Assembly (NCBI RefSeq): GCF_002752635.1
Contig: NZ_AYTW01000031.1
Location: 1 to 64,000 of the forward strand
Length of the DNA: 64,000 nucleotides
Direction of reading: 5' to 3'
Source: Mesotoga sp. Brook.08.105.5.1
GTDB lineage: Bacteria; Thermotogota; Thermotogae; Petrotogales; Kosmotogaceae
Positions within the stretch are counted from its first letter, which is position 1; each line of letters opens with the position of its first letter. The translations under genes were made by a program, and so were the position numbers. Positions 16,240-25,071 of the stretch are shown one piece after another. The notes under the pieces are model-generated. The model saw nothing but the letters and a program-made list of their open reading frames with translations. It was not told where the DNA came from and ran no database searches.

Positions 16240-17709
16240 CTAACGGTAATAAAGAGTTGACATATCCTGTACGTACAGTGGATAGACCTTGTACCCAAAT
16301 AGATTAGGAGCAAGTGCCACAAAGAAGTTGGGATCCATTATGTAAACTGCCGCAGCGTCTTCTGTGAGGATTATCTGTGCCTGCTTAAATAGAGAGGCCT
16401 TCTCTTCAATGTCCGTTTTTTCAATGGCCATTTTGACCACTCGATCGTATTCGATGTTGAAGTAGTTGTAAAAGTTTCTCGGATAATCGGAAACGTATCG
16501 CCTCAAAATATCGTATGCGCTTAGTTTCCCAGTGAGACCAATTATTGTCATTTCGTACTCTCTTGACGTATAGACCTTGTCCAGCCATACGCTCCATTCT
16601 ACCAGCTCTATTTCGGCTTCTATGCCAACTCTCTTAAGCTGTTCGACAATTATCTGGGCTGTATCTATGTGAAACTGATAGTTCGAAGGTACTGTGATCT
16701 TTGTGCTGAAACCGTCGGGATACCCTGCCTCAGAAAGAAGCTGTCTTGACCTTACCAAACTGGTTTCATAGTAATCCTCGAGACCCTCCTGATGATACAT
16801 GCTCATTATCGGCGACATGTTTGAACCGAGCTTCGTCCCGTAACCGCCAGCCACGATTTCTATAATCTCGTCCTTGTCCACTGCATGGTTAATCGCCCTC
16901 CTGACTCTAATGTCGTCGAAGGGGCTGACCGCATGGTTCATTGCCATCAACTGGACCATGTTTTGCTCTGCAGTAATTAAGTTGAATCGATTACCCAGAA
17001 CCATTGCCTGAATTGCATCGAGTCTTGGAAGTATCTGAACGTCCCCGGCCATGAAACTCATGATAGCAGCCTGGTTGTCGGGAATTATTCTGAATTCGAC
17101 TTCGTCCACTATAGGCAGCTCGGGATTCCAGTATTCGTCGAATTTCTCTATTACAAGCCTCTGACCCGGCTGATACTTGACGAATTTGAACGGTCCAGTT
17201 CCTATCGGGTTGACTTCATGGTTGTCGTTATTTGCGGGAATTATCGCGATGATGAACTTCTCGAGAAAGTCGGTGTTCAAGGTACTGAGTTCCACCTTTA
17301 TTGTCTCTTCATCTACCGCTTCGATCTTTGAGACGAATTTTTCGAAGTCTGATGAAAGGCCCCTTTCCTGATTGTTTCCTTTCAGCCTGTTGAGAGAGTA
17401 CAGAACATCGTCAACTGTGACCTCAAATCCGTTATGGAACTTCACACCGCTTCTTAACGTAAAAGTATAGGTCAGGCCGTCCTCCGATATATGGTAACTC
17501 TCGGCCACAGCCGGAACAACACTTCCATTCGAGTCGGGTTTGAGGAGACCCTCAAATACGTTGAACATCATTTCGTAAGTGCCCGAAGCAGCCGCTCTAT
17601 GTGGATCAAGAAAATCGGGATCCTGCATCACTGCGACCACGATTTTTTGAGACAGCAAACTGGTCAAAGAAATAATAGAAAGCATTATTATCAAGAGAAT
17701 CTTTCTCAT
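16240..17709 (-). CDS. oppA: Peptide ABC transporter substrate-binding protein (489 aa)
   Basis: Secreted family-5 solute-binding protein. Signal peptide at about 1-20 with no lipobox cysteine, so it would be released or held at the envelope. Family-5 features include LDPHRAAASGTYEMMFNVFEGL, YHISEDGLTYTFTLRSGVKFHNG and later VRRAINHAVDKDEI. It binds di- or oligopeptides (some relatives bind sugars) and delivers them to OppBCDF. GGGAGG lies six bases before the ATG. First gene of the operon. The peptide assignment rests on the neighbours more than on ligand residues. Confidence 0.9.
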   Translation of the reverse strand: MRKILLIIMLSIISLTSLLSQKIVVAVMQDPDFLDPHRAAASGTYEMMFNVFEGLLKPDSNGSVVPAVAESYHISEDGLTYTFTLRSGVKFHNGFEVTVDDVLYSLNRLKGNNQERGLSSDFEKFVSKIEAVDEETIKVELSTLNTDFLEKFIIAIIPANNDNHEVNPIGTGPFKFVKYQPGQRLVIEKFDEYWNPELPIVDEVEFRIIPDNQAAIMSFMAGDVQILPRLDAIQAMVLGNRFNLITAEQNMVQLMAMNHAVSPFDDIRVRRAINHAVDKDEIIEIVAGGYGTKLGSNMSPIMSMYHQEGLEDYYETSLVRSRQLLSEAGYPDGFSTKITVPSNYQFHIDTAQIIVEQLKRVGIEAEIELVEWSVWLDKVYTSREYEMTIIGLTGKLSAYDILRRYVSDYPRNFYNYFNIEYDRVVKMAIEKTDIEEKASLFKQAQIILTEDAAAVYIMDPNFFVALAPNLFGYKVYPLYVQDMSTLYYR

Positions 17710-18189
17710 TTCATTCCTCCCTAAACAAATCTTTTCAGTAACCTCTCTGGTGCAGCCGTCGGATATGCTTCGATCATTGCGTCCTCAACATTTGTTATTT
17801 TAATCTTTATGGCTGCAGAGACCTAATGCTGCTTTCAAAGTGAGACATATGAAATAGATTTGCCAACCGTTGTATTTCAACTATAGTCTAACGCAGATGA
17901 TTTCATTCTGCTCATCGAAGCGATGATCGATTTGGCTCATGACTGTGCAGAAAGACTCTCTCTTTGAGCCACCAGTTAAAATAAGAGCCTCTTGGAGATT
18001 CAATAGACTTAATTCAAAGCCGGTGAAAGCGACAGATGGTTCGGTAGGAATACTGTGGATATCAATTCCGGCAGGTGAACTCAGAACGACGAGCAATTCG
18101 ATTGGTTAATCCAGAATCCATCTCAGTATTGCAGAAGTGAGTTATCATTGATTATGGGCTCCACAAACTCTCTCAACTGGAGGTGCCTT
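17710..18189. other. Intergenic region between divergent opp and serine hydrolase genes
   Basis: About 480 bases. It must hold promoters for both directions, but none stands out. A minus-strand frame (17881-18096) is described separately as a possible remnant. Confidence 0.5.
17881..18096 (-). CDS. Uncertain small reading frame, possibly a gene remnant (71 aa)
   Basis: A TTG-started frame with protein-like composition, beginning near LVVLSSPAGIDIHSIP, but with no ribosome binding site and a stop four codons upstream. I recognise no family. It lies in an otherwise empty region upstream of the opp operon. It could be the tail of a lost gene or a chance frame. Confidence 0.25.
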   Translation of the reverse strand: MLVVLSSPAGIDIHSIPTEPSVAFTGFELSLLNLQEALILTGGSKRESFCTVMSQIDHRFDEQNEIICVRL

Positions 18190-19278
18190 TTGTTCAGAAG
18201 ACTGGCTACTGTAGTGTTATCTGTCACGTCTCTTTCTTTTCTTCTATTTGCCAATCCCATAGATGAAGTTATGAATAAGAGTATTGCGTTTGAAGGCTTT
18301 TGGGGAACCGTTCTTGTCTCAAGAGGAGATGCGATCTTGCACGCAGCAGGATACGGAATGGCAGACATTGAAAGGAATATCCCCAACACTCCTGAAAAGA
18401 AGTTCAGAATTGCATCGATTACCAAGCAGTTTACCGCAGCTGCAGTTCTTAGGCTACTGGAAGAGGGGACAATATCTCTTTCAGATTCTGTTGCAAAATT
18501 CATTCCCGAATTCCCTAACGGAGAGAGAATCCTTATTCATCAGATGCTTAATCATTCTTCTGGAATTCCAACAATGATTAACACGTTAGAACTTCTTGGA
18601 GAAGTCAAGAAATTTGAGGAGGATAGAACTCTTCAAGAAGCCGAAATCGCTTACATCTCCTCTCTGCCTCTGAGATTTGAACCTGGAAGCAGCTTTCTCT
18701 ACAGCAACAGCGCGTATTTTCTTCTCAGCGTCATCATAGAAAGGGCAAGCGGGAAGCGCTATGATGATTATCTGAGAACGAACTTCTTCGAACCACTGGG
18801 AATGAATAATACCGGTTACGATTACAATGAATACGATAGCGGATGGGGTCTTCCTTACTACTGTGATTCCTATGTTATAGATCTCTCTAGCGTAAGACCT
18901 GCTGATTGGGTCGATAGAAGGCTTCCCGGTGGAGCGGGGGGGTTATACTCCACTGTGTATGATCTGTATCTGTGGGACAGAGCGCTTTCCTCCGGAGAAG
19001 TGCTTTCAGAAAGCTCCTTAAGACTAATGGAGAGTCCAACGAATGAACTCTTCGAGGCAGGCTATGGAGTCTTTATCGGTAACGAGCTTATAGATGGCGA
19101 GTACAGAAGGGTCGTTTATCACGACGGGGACACGAAGGGTACCTCGACTAGAATAAATCGGTATGTCGACGACGACATCTTTGTGGTGGTGCTGAGCAAC
19201 ATCGAGGGAAGGGATTTCACCGCGCTCTCGCACGAACTGGCGAAAGCAGTGATAGTGAACGGTATGGGAACGGATTGA
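18190..19278 (+). CDS. Secreted serine hydrolase, beta-lactamase/class C fold (362 aa)
   Basis: Beta-lactamase-family serine hydrolase (Pfam Beta-lactamase class). Signal peptide at about 1-22. Catalytic SxxK is S76-I-T-K79, the tyrosine motif is Y171-S-N173, and a C-terminal HDG near 318 stands in place of KTG. Such proteins are usually DD-peptidases or esterases acting at the cell wall rather than true beta-lactamases. I chose the TTG at 18190 because GGAGG lies six bases before it and the signal peptide then begins correctly. A terminator follows at 19320. Confidence 0.87.
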   Translation: MFRRLATVVLSVTSLSFLLFANPIDEVMNKSIAFEGFWGTVLVSRGDAILHAAGYGMADIERNIPNTPEKKFRIASITKQFTAAAVLRLLEEGTISLSDSVAKFIPEFPNGERILIHQMLNHSSGIPTMINTLELLGEVKKFEEDRTLQEAEIAYISSLPLRFEPGSSFLYSNSAYFLLSVIIERASGKRYDDYLRTNFFEPLGMNNTGYDYNEYDSGWGLPYYCDSYVIDLSSVRPADWVDRRLPGGAGGLYSTVYDLYLWDRALSSGEVLSESSLRLMESPTNELFEAGYGVFIGNELIDGEYRRVVYHDGDTKGTSTRINRYVDDDIFVVVLSNIEGRDFTALSHELAKAVIVNGMGTD

Positions 19279-19319
19279 CTCGACGGGTTGAACGTTCTTG
19301 TGCCGGAAGGTGAAATCAA

Positions 19320-19360
19320 GAGAACCGCTCTCATTCATTTGAAGAGCGGTTCTCCGTTTT
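19320..19360 (+). terminator. Intrinsic terminator after serine hydrolase gene
   Basis: Perfect 12-bp stem (19320-19331 with 19343-19354), 11-base loop, then CGTTTT. Oriented for the plus strand; the minus direction lacks a comparable T run. Confidence 0.8.
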
Positions 19361-19392
19361 GCCGAAAGTGCAATTTGCCAATGGTCTGATCT

Positions 19393-20637
19393 TCAATTGG
19401 TTTTGTACAGAGCTTCTACAGTCTTTTTTATGTCGGAGTAATTGAGCATCAACTTTCCGTTCTGCGGCCGATCAGTGTCGAGGCTGGTCTCGTCGACCCA
19501 GTAACTGTCCAGTTCAACGATAACGCCCTTCGAATCGACGATGAAAACCCTCTCCTCGCCTGGGAAGCCGTAGAAATCGGCCAAGCTTCTTTCGTCTCTC
19601 AAATAGATATTTTCTAACAGCGCCGCTTCCGGCTCAGCTTGCTCCTTTCCTGTGAGTATCCATAGAACCTTCAGATCTGTGTACCTCCGGGCGAGATCGA
19701 TGATTCCGTCCAATCTATACCTTTCGAAAGCGCTCAGAGAACTGCAGTCGCAATCGGTGTATACGGGTTCGACGACTGTCGCAGGCGAGACTTTGCTGAG
19801 AACGATCAGGCTGGGGGACCCCTCAAAAAAGGCCGCATTAACACTTGGATCCGTCTGGAGAACTCCGGGAATTGGAAGAGGTTGTCCCTTGAGAAATTTC
19901 GGTTTCTCCGTCGGAGTCTCCTTAGTCTCCTCAAAGGAAACCTTTTTCCCGTCTTCGGAAACCTCGCCGAGTCTGTATGCCCTGCCGTTCAAAGAGAAGA
20001 CTTCCTTATGCAGGAAAATTTCATATGAGTCATGGATTAGAGCTATTTCGCCGTCGCCGTCCGTATCGACTCCGAAGTAAACCTGGTCGGTAGAGTAAAA
20101 ACCTTTGGGGTCTTGCGTGAAGAGTTTGATCTTTCTCGGGCCGTCTTCGCCCCAGACTAACCCCTCCATGTGCTCGTACAAACAATATCGGATCTCCAGC
20201 TCGCCAGTCAACCCCGTCTTTCTGGCTAACAGTTTGACAGATCTTGATTCCCAATAACCATCGAGTTCGTAAAAGACTTTGACTCTGGTAATCCACTCGT
20301 AGGTCGTTGTGTCTTGGTGGGACTCCTTGAAGTCCGGTGCGATCGTTGGGTCGTCAAGCACATTGCCGTTGTTGTCCGCGTCGATCCACAGGAGGGGGAT
20401 CTCTCCGGGTATTAGCGCGAATACTATCGGCTTGGCGCCGAGCTCGAGAAGGCCGTACTTCAACCCTTCTATAGATGGAGTTTCCAGAGTGTCAGGTTTT
20501 GATTCGCTGAGCGGGACGAGCGTCATTTCGTTTCCGGCCATCCATGGAATCTGTTTAGTCAAGTAGCCTGTAAGGCCGGCGGCAAAGGTCGTGACGAAAC
20601 ACAGGGAAAGGATTAGAACAAGCATTGTTCTTTTCAT
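19393..20637 (-). CDS. Secreted protein with Ca-binding-like loops and redoxin-like C-terminus (414 aa)
   Basis: Signal peptide (about 1-20) after a strong GGAGGTGA site; an upstream in-frame start has none. The middle holds two acidic loops that resemble EF-hand/dockerin calcium loops: DADNNGNVLDD near 85 and DTDGDGE near 193. The C-terminal third begins KGQPLPIPGVL and later reads FYGFPGEERVFIVDSKG, resembling a TlpA/AhpC-type thioredoxin fold. Where the active-site CxxC would sit there is only CDC (TDCDCSS). The precise function is unknown. It lies downstream of a cysteine-rich secreted protein with a nearly identical ribosome binding site, so the two may work together. Confidence 0.75.
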   Translation of the reverse strand: MKRTMLVLILSLCFVTTFAAGLTGYLTKQIPWMAGNEMTLVPLSESKPDTLETPSIEGLKYGLLELGAKPIVFALIPGEIPLLWIDADNNGNVLDDPTIAPDFKESHQDTTTYEWITRVKVFYELDGYWESRSVKLLARKTGLTGELEIRYCLYEHMEGLVWGEDGPRKIKLFTQDPKGFYSTDQVYFGVDTDGDGEIALIHDSYEIFLHKEVFSLNGRAYRLGEVSEDGKKVSFEETKETPTEKPKFLKGQPLPIPGVLQTDPSVNAAFFEGSPSLIVLSKVSPATVVEPVYTDCDCSSLSAFERYRLDGIIDLARRYTDLKVLWILTGKEQAEPEAALLENIYLRDERSLADFYGFPGEERVFIVDSKGVIVELDSYWVDETSLDTDRPQNGKLMLNYSDIKKTVEALYKTN

Positions 20638-20676
20638 AAAATCACCTCCAGTTATCTGTGACATTTCGGATAAACT

Positions 20677-21069
20677 TTATGAGTCCGAACAGGCACATGA
20701 TGACTCATAAGTGAAACAAGAGCCTTCATAAGGCCCGGTGTTTATGAAACAACCGACCGAACCTTCAACCTCTCCGATGCCGGAAAAATCACCGCTGAAA
20801 CTGCAGGACTGAACGAGGAAAAAAACGACGTAACAATCTAGATAGAGATGTAATATTACGGCCAGTGGATTTCCGTTGCCATCGAAGTTCGCCGCTCTGC
20901 CAGTTAGCACGCAGTCGTATCCCTGATCGCCCCGGAAACAGCTTCCGTAGCATCTGATGATATAACAACCCGGAAGTTCGACGCGCGTCTCCATTTCTTT
21001 AACCTGATCGTTTGCGAAAGAGACTGAGAGAAGAAAACAGAGCAGAAGTAGAATTACCGTACGCCTCAT
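20677..21069 (-). CDS. Cysteine-rich secreted protein (130 aa)
   Basis: Signal peptide of about 19 residues (MRRTVILLLLCFLLSVSFA) after GGAGGTGGTATT. The mature part of about 110 residues holds ten cysteines, enough for five disulfides, in an aromatic and glycine-rich sequence ending SSCACSDS. No family recognised. The next gene in the same orientation, about 40 bases on, encodes the redoxin-like secreted protein. An inverted repeat (21123-21148) lies 54 bases upstream. An upstream in-frame start at 21177 lacks a site and is rejected. Confidence 0.75.
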   Translation of the reverse strand: MRRTVILLLLCFLLSVSFANDQVKEMETRVELPGCYIIRCYGSCFRGDQGYDCVLTGRAANFDGNGNPLAVILHLYLDCYVVFFLVQSCSFSGDFSGIGEVEGSVGCFINTGPYEGSCFTYESSCACSDS

Positions 21070-21122
21070 AATACCACCTCCAATGATTGAATTGGATGGG
21101 CCGCATGAGCATGTGCACCATA

Positions 21123-21148
21123 GTTTACCAGAACACCATATGGTAAAC
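21123..21148 (-). promoter_or_regulatory. Inverted repeat, possible operator
   Basis: GTTTACCA (21123-21130) and TGGTAAAC (21141-21148) form a perfect 8-bp inverted repeat with a ten-base spacer. It lies just upstream of the cysteine-rich protein gene. The symmetry suits a dimeric repressor or activator; no regulator is encoded nearby. Confidence 0.5.
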
Positions 21149-21748
21149 CAAAGGCAATAAATAGTTTTTATACACATATTTCATGATATTGGAAAAACAT
21201 TGCTAGCCAGGCGGTAAAGGCGATCAGGAAACCGAACTTTTCGCTTGAGACGGTCGGAAAGAGTTTATCGGCTGAGTTATTTTTGTGCGGAGTTCTGTAT
21301 AGCGCCAGCCATTGATTATTGGAAGAGGGCCATTGGGAGTCAGAGGGAGGCTGGATTGTCGCGGTAAGGAAGATAACGGCAAGCTGCCTTCAAGGTTGTG
21401 ACGAACTGCCTAAAGAGTCTATAGAAACATGCGTTACTGCAGTCATTGTTGGATTTTTATCGAGAGTGGCCCGGTACTAATGGAGAGAGTGAAAATGAAC
21501 TTAAAAAGGTCTCGCTTGCGACTGCAAATAAGAGTATTTGTGTATCGCATCTATATGACCTTTTTCGATTTCTTAATTGAAGTAATGGAATGTATATTTG
21601 AATAGAGAAATTTCGCAGAAGGAGTGGGCACTTTTCATTTAAGCGAAGCTTTTTGTGTAGGATTTTCTTCTCCACTTCGATAATGAATTTTCGATTCGAC
21701 TTTTGGGCTCGTGGTATCATAGTTCAGTTCCCTTCCCGGAGGTGTACG
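21149..21748. other. Intergenic region, mostly without recognisable genes
   Basis: About 600 bases between the divergent cysteine-rich protein and YbaK genes. TATCAT (21715-21720) could be the -10 of the YbaK gene. Apart from the weak small frame listed at 21495-21605, nothing was recognised. Confidence 0.5.
21495..21605 (+). CDS. Possible small ORF (36 aa)
   Basis: ATG preceded by GGAGAG at seven-base spacing, 36 codons to TAG. The product starts MNLKRSRLRLQIRVFVYR and ends with a hydrophobic, acidic stretch. No family; could be chance in an AT-rich gap. Confidence 0.2.
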   Translation: MNLKRSRLRLQIRVFVYRIYMTFFDFLIEVMECIFE

Positions 21749-22219
21749 ATGATCCCAGAAAAGGTGCTTGCAATACTGAAGGCCAACGACCTGAAGTTCT
21801 ACGAATTTCCCGAAGGGACTACACCCACAGCCACGACGGCTGCGCAGATGTTGAAGGTGAAAGTCGGCCAAATTGCAAAGTCGATTCTCTTCACTTGCAA
21901 AAGTGGAAGAGCTTATCTTGTGGTCTGCCCCGGTGATCGGAAGGTCTCGCTTTCGAAGCTGAAGAAGATAGCCGGTGAGAAACCTCGTCTGGCCGATGGG
22001 ACCCTAACGCTTAGAGTGACTGGTTTCTCCCCAGGCGGAGTTTGTCCCTTTGGACTTTCAGGAGTCAAAATCATTGTCGACCAGTCTCTTCAACAGTATG
22101 ATACTGTTTTTCCTGCTGCGGGGACTTCCGGTTCCGCTGTCGAGACTAATTTCGAAGAACTTGTAAGGATAACTGGTGCCGAGGCAGCCGATGTCAGCAA
22201 TCCTATGTCTCAATCGTAG
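21749..22219 (+). CDS. YbaK/prolyl-tRNA editing domain protein (156 aa)
   Basis: Stand-alone aminoacyl-tRNA deacylase of the YbaK/ProX family, which hydrolyses mischarged tRNAs such as Cys- or Ala-tRNA(Pro). Family features: TPTATTAAQMLKVKVGQIAKSILF near residue 28, the KVSLSKLKKI region near 70, and the GFSPGGVCPFG loop near 93. GGAGGT precedes the ATG at 21749; the longer frame from 21653 has no site. Its 3' end overlaps the convergent ABC ATPase gene by ten bases. Confidence 0.9.
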   Translation: MIPEKVLAILKANDLKFYEFPEGTTPTATTAAQMLKVKVGQIAKSILFTCKSGRAYLVVCPGDRKVSLSKLKKIAGEKPRLADGTLTLRVTGFSPGGVCPFGLSGVKIIVDQSLQQYDTVFPAAGTSGSAVETNFEELVRITGAEAADVSNPMSQS

Positions 22220-22992
22220 AACACTACCAGCGGCAGCCCGCTGACCGGGTTTTGCATGATTTTTGATTTGAGGTCGTAAACCTGCCTAATGATTTCCGGA
22301 GTAACGACATCCCAGACCTTGCCTGAAGTAATCACTCTTCCATTATTGATGAATAAGAGCGTGTCTGAAATCTCTACCGCCTGATTTATATCGTGAAAGA
22401 TCGCTATTGCACTTAGTCCCTTTGCGCGGACGAGATCAGTCGCGATTTTTCCAACTCTTCTTGCGTGCCCCGGATCTAGATGAGTTGTGAACTCGTCCAT
22501 AAGAAGTATCTTTCCTTCCTGGGCAAGAGCCTTTGCGATTATTACACGCTGTTTCTCGCCTCCGCTGAGTGTACTGAAGGGACGATCCTTGAATCCGTAT
22601 ACTTCCGTAAGCCTCATCGATTCGTCAATTATCATGTAATCCTCATTTGTTAAGTTTCCCAGTCCCCTCAAATGTGGGTTTCTTCCAAACGAAACAATAG
22701 TCTCAACTTTCAGATCGAATGACGGTTCGAAGCTCTGTGGTATGTAAGATACTATTCTTGCCAGTTTTTTTGTTGAGAGACCGTGAAGATCTTCTCCCAT
22801 GATTTTCACAAGTCCGTTCCAGTTCTTTCTAATTCCACAGATAACACCCATCAGAGTTGATTTTCCACTCCCGTTTGGTCCCAGTATTCCAAGCACTTCC
22901 CCGTGCCTGAGTTCCAGATCGATTCCACTCAGAACCTCTTCCTTTCCATAACTGAAATGCAGATCTCTTACCTGTATTGGATCAACCATCAT
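22210..22992 (-). CDS. btuD: Cobalamin ABC importer ATPase, BtuD type (260 aa)
   Basis: ATPase of the FecE/BtuD class: Walker A GPNGSGKST near residue 38, Q-loop in YIPQSFEP near 85, signature LSGGEKQR near 140, LMDEFTTHLD near 160 (E in place of the usual P after DE), switch histidine in FHDINQA. It overlaps the permease gene. The riboswitch before the binding-protein gene points to vitamin B12 rather than iron-siderophore as the substrate. Confidence 0.88.
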   Translation of the reverse strand: MMVDPIQVRDLHFSYGKEEVLSGIDLELRHGEVLGILGPNGSGKSTLMGVICGIRKNWNGLVKIMGEDLHGLSTKKLARIVSYIPQSFEPSFDLKVETIVSFGRNPHLRGLGNLTNEDYMIIDESMRLTEVYGFKDRPFSTLSGGEKQRVIIAKALAQEGKILLMDEFTTHLDPGHARRVGKIATDLVRAKGLSAIAIFHDINQAVEISDTLLFINNGRVITSGKVWDVVTPEIIRQVYDLKSKIMQNPVSGLPLVVFYD

Positions 22993-23974
22993 TAGCCACT
23001 TCCCTGCTTCTTAGAAGATATATGAAGACGGGAGCGCCTACCAGGGCAGTCACTGCACCGATTGGGAGTTCCGTGGGTTGAAAGAGCGTTCTCGCAATGG
23101 TATCGCAGACCACCAGAAAAACCCCGCCGAACATCGCAGTTGCAGGTAGGTTCAGCTTGCTGTCAGTGCCAAAGGCCAGCCTAACCATGTGGGGTATAAC
23201 AAGCCCCACAAAACCAATCAAACCGGCTGTTGCGACTGCAATTGCCGAAACGATTGATACGGTGAAGAATACGAGGAACTTTATGCGCTCCGGGTGAACT
23301 CCGACGGTTATGGCGTGTTCTTCTCCGGCTGCCATTATTATCATTCTTCGGCGAATTATCGTGAACAAAGCATACTGAAGAATAATAATCGGAAGTAGTC
23401 TGAAAAAATCATCCCAGGTAACACCCGAAAGAGAACCGAGAGACCAGAAGTGCAAGGTAATAACATTTCGCCAGGCAAATACGACAAGAAAAGTCACCGC
23501 CGCGTTGAAAAGAAAGGAGACTATTACTCCGGAAAGAACGAGTGTTGTTATAGGGATTCTCCCTCCTCTCCGGGAGATTGTATAGGTCAGGAATGAAGAA
23601 AACAAGGCAAAGACGAAAGCAAGGAGATCCATGTTCAGCGATATTCTGCCAACATCTCTCAAGAACAAAGACAACACAGCTCCAAAGGAGGCTCCTGCCG
23701 ATATGCCGATAATATATGGGTCTGCAAGGGGATTCTTTAGGGTAAGTTGAAGTCCATTTCCACCTACCGCCAACCCTGAGCCGATCAGGAAAGCCACTAA
23801 TAATCTCGGAAGTCTGAGATTCACATAGATACTGGAAGCTGGTTCCGAAGAGTCTCCAAGAAATATGCCGAAAATCTCATTCAACGAATAATTGACTGTT
23901 CCGAAACTCGAGAGCCACAGCATCCCAAGTACGGATGCTGTGGAGAAAAACGCGAAAAGTGCAGCGCGTTTCAA
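22982..23974 (-). CDS. btuC: Cobalamin ABC importer permease, BtuC type (330 aa)
   Basis: FecCD/BtuC-family permease with about ten helices. Features include RLPRLLVAFLIGSGLAVGG near residue 50, NPLADPYIIGISAGASFGA near 80, and the C-terminal GLIGFVGLVIPHMVR loop near 240 that contacts the ATPase. The start overlaps the binding-protein stop as ATGA. Confidence 0.9.
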   Translation of the reverse strand: MKRAALFAFFSTASVLGMLWLSSFGTVNYSLNEIFGIFLGDSSEPASSIYVNLRLPRLLVAFLIGSGLAVGGNGLQLTLKNPLADPYIIGISAGASFGAVLSLFLRDVGRISLNMDLLAFVFALFSSFLTYTISRRGGRIPITTLVLSGVIVSFLFNAAVTFLVVFAWRNVITLHFWSLGSLSGVTWDDFFRLLPIIILQYALFTIIRRRMIIMAAGEEHAITVGVHPERIKFLVFFTVSIVSAIAVATAGLIGFVGLVIPHMVRLAFGTDSKLNLPATAMFGGVFLVVCDTIARTLFQPTELPIGAVTALVGAPVFIYLLRSREVANDG

Positions 23975-24855
23975 TAGAAGAACTCTTTCAACGTCTTCAC
24001 GAGGTCCACAAAATCAGGGTTTGCATATGCGGTTAGGCCGTCGTAAAGCGGGTAGACTCGGTTATTCTTCACTGCAGGAAGATCTGCAAAGGGTTTGTAA
24101 GAAGTTATCATTTTTACCGCCTCTTCCTGACCGCCTTCGTAATAATATGGCACAAGAATTATGTCCGGCTGGGAGTTAAGAACAAATTCAGGACTGACGG
24201 GAAACCATCCGTTATTTCCGCTGTAAGGTGCTCCGACGTTTGCTCCGCCGGCATATGCGATTGCCTGGTTAACGAAAGATCCCGTTCCACAAGTCCAGAT
24301 ATCGCTTACCTCACCGACTATCATTATATACACAACTTTGGGCTTCTCACTCTGTGGAACATTATAGGAGTCTTTTGCGATTTCAAGAACCTCATCTCTG
24401 AAGTTCATCGCCGTTATACGTCCTTTATCAGGTATGCCGAACAAATTGCCGACAACCATGAGGTTTCTGTAGATATCCTCGAAAGAGTTTGGATTCATTA
24501 CGAAGGTAGAGATCCCGATCTTCTCGAGCTTGGCAACTTCCGGCTCTTGAAAGCCACCAGAGATCATTACCAGATCAGGACCAAGCGAGAGAATCTTCTC
24601 AAGGTTGAGAGGAACGAGATTGCCTATTTTCTCCACTTCATTCGATAAGGCATACGGGTCCCAGTCAGTCACTCCTACGATCCTGGATGATACACCCAGA
24701 ACTTCGAGATATCTGGTGATCGCAGGCGAAGCTATGACAACCCTATCGGGGGGATTGTCAATCGCCACGAGTCTTCCAAGATCATCCACGATTTCAAATG
24801 CTAGTGACAGAACAAAGAACAGTACCATAAAGCCGACTGCAAAAAACCTCTTCAA
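23971..24855 (-). CDS. btuF: Cobalamin-binding periplasmic protein, BtuF type (294 aa)
   Basis: Secreted class-III solute-binding protein. Signal peptide at about 1-19, then a first lobe with RVVIASPAITRYLEVLG and the LGPDLVMISGG segment, a helical linker, and a second lobe with QPDIILVPYYYEGG. I chose the TTG at 24855 because GAGGTGAG lies four bases before it and the signal peptide then starts properly; a frame to 24987 would run through the riboswitch. There is no lipobox cysteine. The cobalamin riboswitch directly upstream supports the B12 assignment. Confidence 0.88.
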   Translation of the reverse strand: MKRFFAVGFMVLFFVLSLAFEIVDDLGRLVAIDNPPDRVVIASPAITRYLEVLGVSSRIVGVTDWDPYALSNEVEKIGNLVPLNLEKILSLGPDLVMISGGFQEPEVAKLEKIGISTFVMNPNSFEDIYRNLMVVGNLFGIPDKGRITAMNFRDEVLEIAKDSYNVPQSEKPKVVYIMIVGEVSDIWTCGTGSFVNQAIAYAGGANVGAPYSGNNGWFPVSPEFVLNSQPDIILVPYYYEGGQEEAVKMITSYKPFADLPAVKNNRVYPLYDGLTAYANPDFVDLVKTLKEFFY

Positions 24856-24881
24856 AAAACTCACCTCTTCTGCAAGGAATT

Positions 24882-24912
24882 TCACCACCCCTCTGCCTCG
24901 GAAGGATGGTGA
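24882..24912 (-). promoter_or_regulatory. Riboswitch expression-platform hairpin
   Basis: On the minus strand TCACCATCC (24904-24912) can pair with GGGGTGGTGA (24882-24891). No T run follows, so this is not a terminator. The same TCACC could instead pair with the btuF ribosome binding site AGAGGTGA (24861-24868), suggesting translational control. Confidence 0.4.
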
Positions 24913-24919
24913 TATCTGA

Positions 24920-25057
24920 GCCTCACACAGGTCTCCTGACTTGCGGATCAATCTACTGTCTGCGCCTTCCCGGTTGCCCAGTGGCATGTGCAGAGTTCGT
25001 ACCGCTTACAGTGGCGGGACCGTACCGGATTCACACCGGTTTCCCTTGATGTGAAGC
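24920..25057 (-). promoter_or_regulatory. Cobalamin (B12) riboswitch
   Basis: Minus-strand RNA with the conserved core GGGAAACCGGTG, GAATCCGGTACGGTCCCGCC, ACTGTAAGCGG and, near the 3' end, the B12 box AGTCAGGAGACCTG (24928-24941). The closing helix P1 pairs GCTTCACA (25050-25057) with TGTGAGGC (24920-24927), with one G-U. It controls the btuFCD genes downstream. It begins only 14 bases after the mutL stop. Confidence 0.95.
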
Positions 25058-25071
25058 ATTGTTTCTGAGAG

